Shown here: positions 14,514-15,961 of the stretch, in pieces
How the letters are laid out: every line of letters begins with the position of its first letter
Numbering within the stretch: the first letter of the stretch is position 1
Source of the DNA: Mesorhizobium amorphae
GTDB taxonomy: Bacteria > Pseudomonadota > Alphaproteobacteria > Rhizobiales > Rhizobiaceae
Reading direction: 5' to 3'
DNA length: 15,961 nt
NCBI GenBank assembly: GCA_003240775.1
Contig: QFNI01000072.1
Location: forward strand, 1-15,961
The notes under the pieces: model-generated
Told to the model about the DNA's origin: nothing
The model's database searches: none
What the model saw: only the letters and a program-made list of their open reading frames with translations
Position numbers and translations under genes: made by a program

Positions 14514-15542
14514 TTACTTGAAGAAGCGCTGCTTGAGCTCGTCGGGGCTCACCACAAAGGACACGACGTCCGTGTCGGGGCGGTCCTTGAGCTCGTCGAC
14601 GGCGGTCTGGATCGTCTCGGTGGAGACGAGGCGGGTCGGCACGTAGAGCGAGTTGCCGTTCGGCCCCTGCAGAGCGTCGTCCTTCAGCTCGTTGCCCTCA
14701 AGCATGAGCACGGCGACGTTGAGCGCGGTGCCCATCACGCCCGGAGGGTTGACGGAGACGGCCGAGTTCCACTTGCCGTCCACCCACTGCTGCACGAAGC
14801 TCTTGCGCAGGTCGCCGGTGGTGGGGATGTTGGTCTTGCCGGCAGCGACGAGCGCCTTCCACACGCCGTCCGCCTGGCCGTCCTGGGTCCAGATGCCCGC
14901 GAGGTTCGGATAGGTGGCGAGCAGCGTCTGCGTCACCTGCTGCGACTTGGCGTTGTCCCAGTCGGCATTGGCCTCGTTGACCACCTTGATGTCGGGATAC
15001 TTCTCGACCACCGAGCGGAAGCCTTCCACGCGGGCCTGGTTGGCCGGGTGGCCGGCGACGCCGTTGATGGAGACGATTTCACCCTTGCCGCCCAGCGTGT
15101 CGACCAGCCACTGGGTCGAGAGCGAGGCGAACTCCTTCTGGTCGATGCCGACGAAGATGGCGTCCTTGGAGGTCACTTCGCCGTCCACCGCGAAGACCGG
15201 GATGCCGGCGGCCTTGGCCTGGGCGAAGGTCGGGTTGAAGGCGGTCGGGCTGTTGGGGTTGACGATGATGGCGTTGACGCCCTGGCCGATGAAGTTGCGA
15301 ACGTCGGCGATCTGGCCGTTGACGTCCACGTTCTTGCTCTGGACGACCACGTTGACCGTGATGCCCTTTTCCTTCCAGGCGGCTGCTGCTGCTTCCGCTT
15401 CCTGGATCATCTGGGTGCGCCATTCCGAGCCGACCCAGCCGTTGGAAAGCGCGATCGTGTAGGTCTTGTCCTGCGCATGCGCCGCCGTTGCGAGGAGCGC
15501 TGCGGAAACGGCGGCGAGGCCCGCCTTGATCCAAGTCTTCAT
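14514..15542 (-). CDS. Periplasmic sugar-binding protein of CUT2 ABC transporter
   Basis: This 342-residue type I periplasmic binding protein resembles RbsB. A Sec signal peptide is clear: MKTWIK, a hydrophobic Ala/Leu core, and a likely cleavage site after AHA (residue 23). The mature part shows the repeat pattern of this fold: YTIALSNGWVGSEWR at the start, GVNAIIVNPNSPTAF at about 108-122, and AAGIPVFAVDGEV at the hinge. A region around GIWTQDGQADGVWKAL follows. The ATG at 15542 has a good Shine-Dalgarno, AGGGAGA, eight bases upstream. It is followed 22 bases later by the ATPase gene and preceded by an 80-bp gap that contains a stem-loop. It captures the substrate in the periplasm. Two Trp near the mature N-terminus could stack on a sugar ring, but ligand identity cannot be inferred. 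Confidence 0.94.
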   Translation of the reverse strand: MKTWIKAGLAAVSAALLATAAHAQDKTYTIALSNGWVGSEWRTQMIQEAEAAAAAWKEKGITVNVVVQSKNVDVNGQIADVRNFIGQGVNAIIVNPNSPTAFNPTFAQAKAAGIPVFAVDGEVTSKDAIFVGIDQKEFASLSTQWLVDTLGGKGEIVSINGVAGHPANQARVEGFRSVVEKYPDIKVVNEANADWDNAKSQQVTQTLLATYPNLAGIWTQDGQADGVWKALVAAGKTNIPTTGDLRKSFVQQWVDGKWNSAVSVNPPGVMGTALNVAVLMLEGNELKDDALQGPNGNSLYVPTRLVSTETIQTAVDELKDRPDTDVVSFVVSPDELKQRFFK

Positions 15543-15569
15543 TCTGTTCTTCTCCCTTTGGTTGCTGTT

Positions 15570-15603
15570 GTGCCTGGATCGCTCTTGAGAGCCCGTCAGG
15601 CAC
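15570..15603. promoter_or_regulatory. Nested stem-loop upstream of the binding-protein gene
   Basis: The outer arms GTGCCTG (15570-15576) and CAGGCAC (15597-15603) are perfect inverted copies. Inside them GCTC (15581-15584) and GAGC (15589-15592) are arranged as GCTCT-TG-AGAGC. The two stems are joined by a 4/4-base internal loop. The structure sits in the 80-bp gap between the upstream oxidoreductase and the binding-protein gene, about 28 bases before the ATG. In the mRNA it could mark a processing or stabilising site that raises binding-protein levels, as in other importer operons. As DNA it could be an operator. Neither role is shown by the sequence alone. Confidence 0.45.
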
Positions 15604-15622
15604 CCCGGTAGCTTTGGGGCGT

Positions 15623-15961
15623 TCAGCCGGCGTGGATCTCCGTCCACTGGCCTCCCGCCTCGTGACTGTCCACCGCGGCCTCGATGAAGCGCATGCCGAG
15701 AAGACCGTCTTCAACGGACGGCACCTTGTCCGCAAGGCCTTGGGGCACGTTTTCCCCACGACGACGCGCAGCGATCAGTTCGACCGCGTCGCGGTAGAGG
15801 TTGGCGAAGCCCTCCACATAGCCCTCGGGGTGCTCGGCGGGCATGCGCGACACACGCTCGGCTTCACCCCCGCTCGTGCCCGGACCGCCGCGCACGAGCT
15901 TGATCTCGGGCTTTCCGAACTCGGCGAAGCGCAGGATCTCGGGCTCGTTTCCGTGCCATTC
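15623..15961 (-). CDS. Gfo/Idh/MocA-family oxidoreductase, C-terminal part (truncated by window edge)
   Basis: Only the last 112 residues are inside the window; the frame is open to the right edge and the start lies beyond it. The fragment opens EWHGNEPEILRFAEFGKPE and contains MPAEHPEGYVEGFANLYRDAVE followed by PSVEDGLLGMRFIEAAVDSHEAG. This is the usual C-terminal end of Gfo/Idh/MocA dehydrogenases, where the last part packs back as a helix. The catalytic Rossmann domain is not visible, so activity cannot be judged. It stands 80 bp before the binding-protein gene on the same strand and so is probably part of the same operon. It would be a second member of the family at this locus, besides the gene at 7238-8371. 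Its substrate is unknown. Confidence 0.88.
   Translation of the reverse strand, partial: EWHGNEPEILRFAEFGKPEIKLVRGGPGTSGGEAERVSRMPAEHPEGYVEGFANLYRDAVELIAARRRGENVPQGLADKVPSVEDGLLGMRFIEAAVDSHEAGGQWTEIHAG

Overview
The window is very GC-rich with densely packed, often overlapping genes. Its protein families suggest an alphaproteobacterium, most likely a member of the Hyphomicrobiales (Rhizobiales). That placement is an inference from gene content and repeat style; no rRNA or other marker gene is present.

Layout. (1) 1-2090, + strand: the 3' end of a Calvin-cycle gene run, with a class II fructose-bisphosphate aldolase of the CbbA subtype (5' end cut off), ribulose-phosphate 3-epimerase and phosphoglycolate phosphatase, joined by start/stop overlaps. 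(2) 2081-2270: a repeat-rich gap between convergent genes. (3) 7032-2291, - strand: a two-gene operon with a YhaO-like metallophosphoesterase followed by a YhaN-like, 1155-residue coiled-coil ATPase, a pair that resembles Mre11-Rad50/SbcCD. (4) 7033-7237: a divergent promoter region with an 18-bp perfect palindrome next to the first gene of the following operon. (5) 7238-10659, + strand: three NAD(P)-dependent oxidoreductases from three unrelated families (Gfo/Idh/MocA, SDR and the mannitol dehydrogenase family). (6) From the right edge to 10702, - strand: a second Gfo/Idh/MocA protein (only its C-terminus is in the window), then a complete ribose-type (CUT2) ABC importer with binding protein, double ATPase and two different permeases.

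Blocks 5 and 6 converge on a hairpin at 10670-10695 and look like one catabolic locus: the importer brings in a sugar, polyol or sugar acid, and up to four dehydrogenases oxidise or epimerise it. No kinase, aldolase, isomerase or transcriptional regulator is inside the window, so the substrate cannot be named. The operon in block 6 continues past the right edge.

The most notable non-coding material is a family of G/C-strand palindromes (core CCCCTCAAGGGGGAGGGG) found both in the 2.1-2.3 kb gap and inside the ABC operon between its two permease genes. I saw no CRISPR array, tRNA, rRNA, transposase, integrase or phage gene. The best candidate for undescribed biology is the three- to four-dehydrogenase plus CUT2 locus. 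It includes a mannitol-dehydrogenase-family enzyme with Gln where the family usually has an active-site His.
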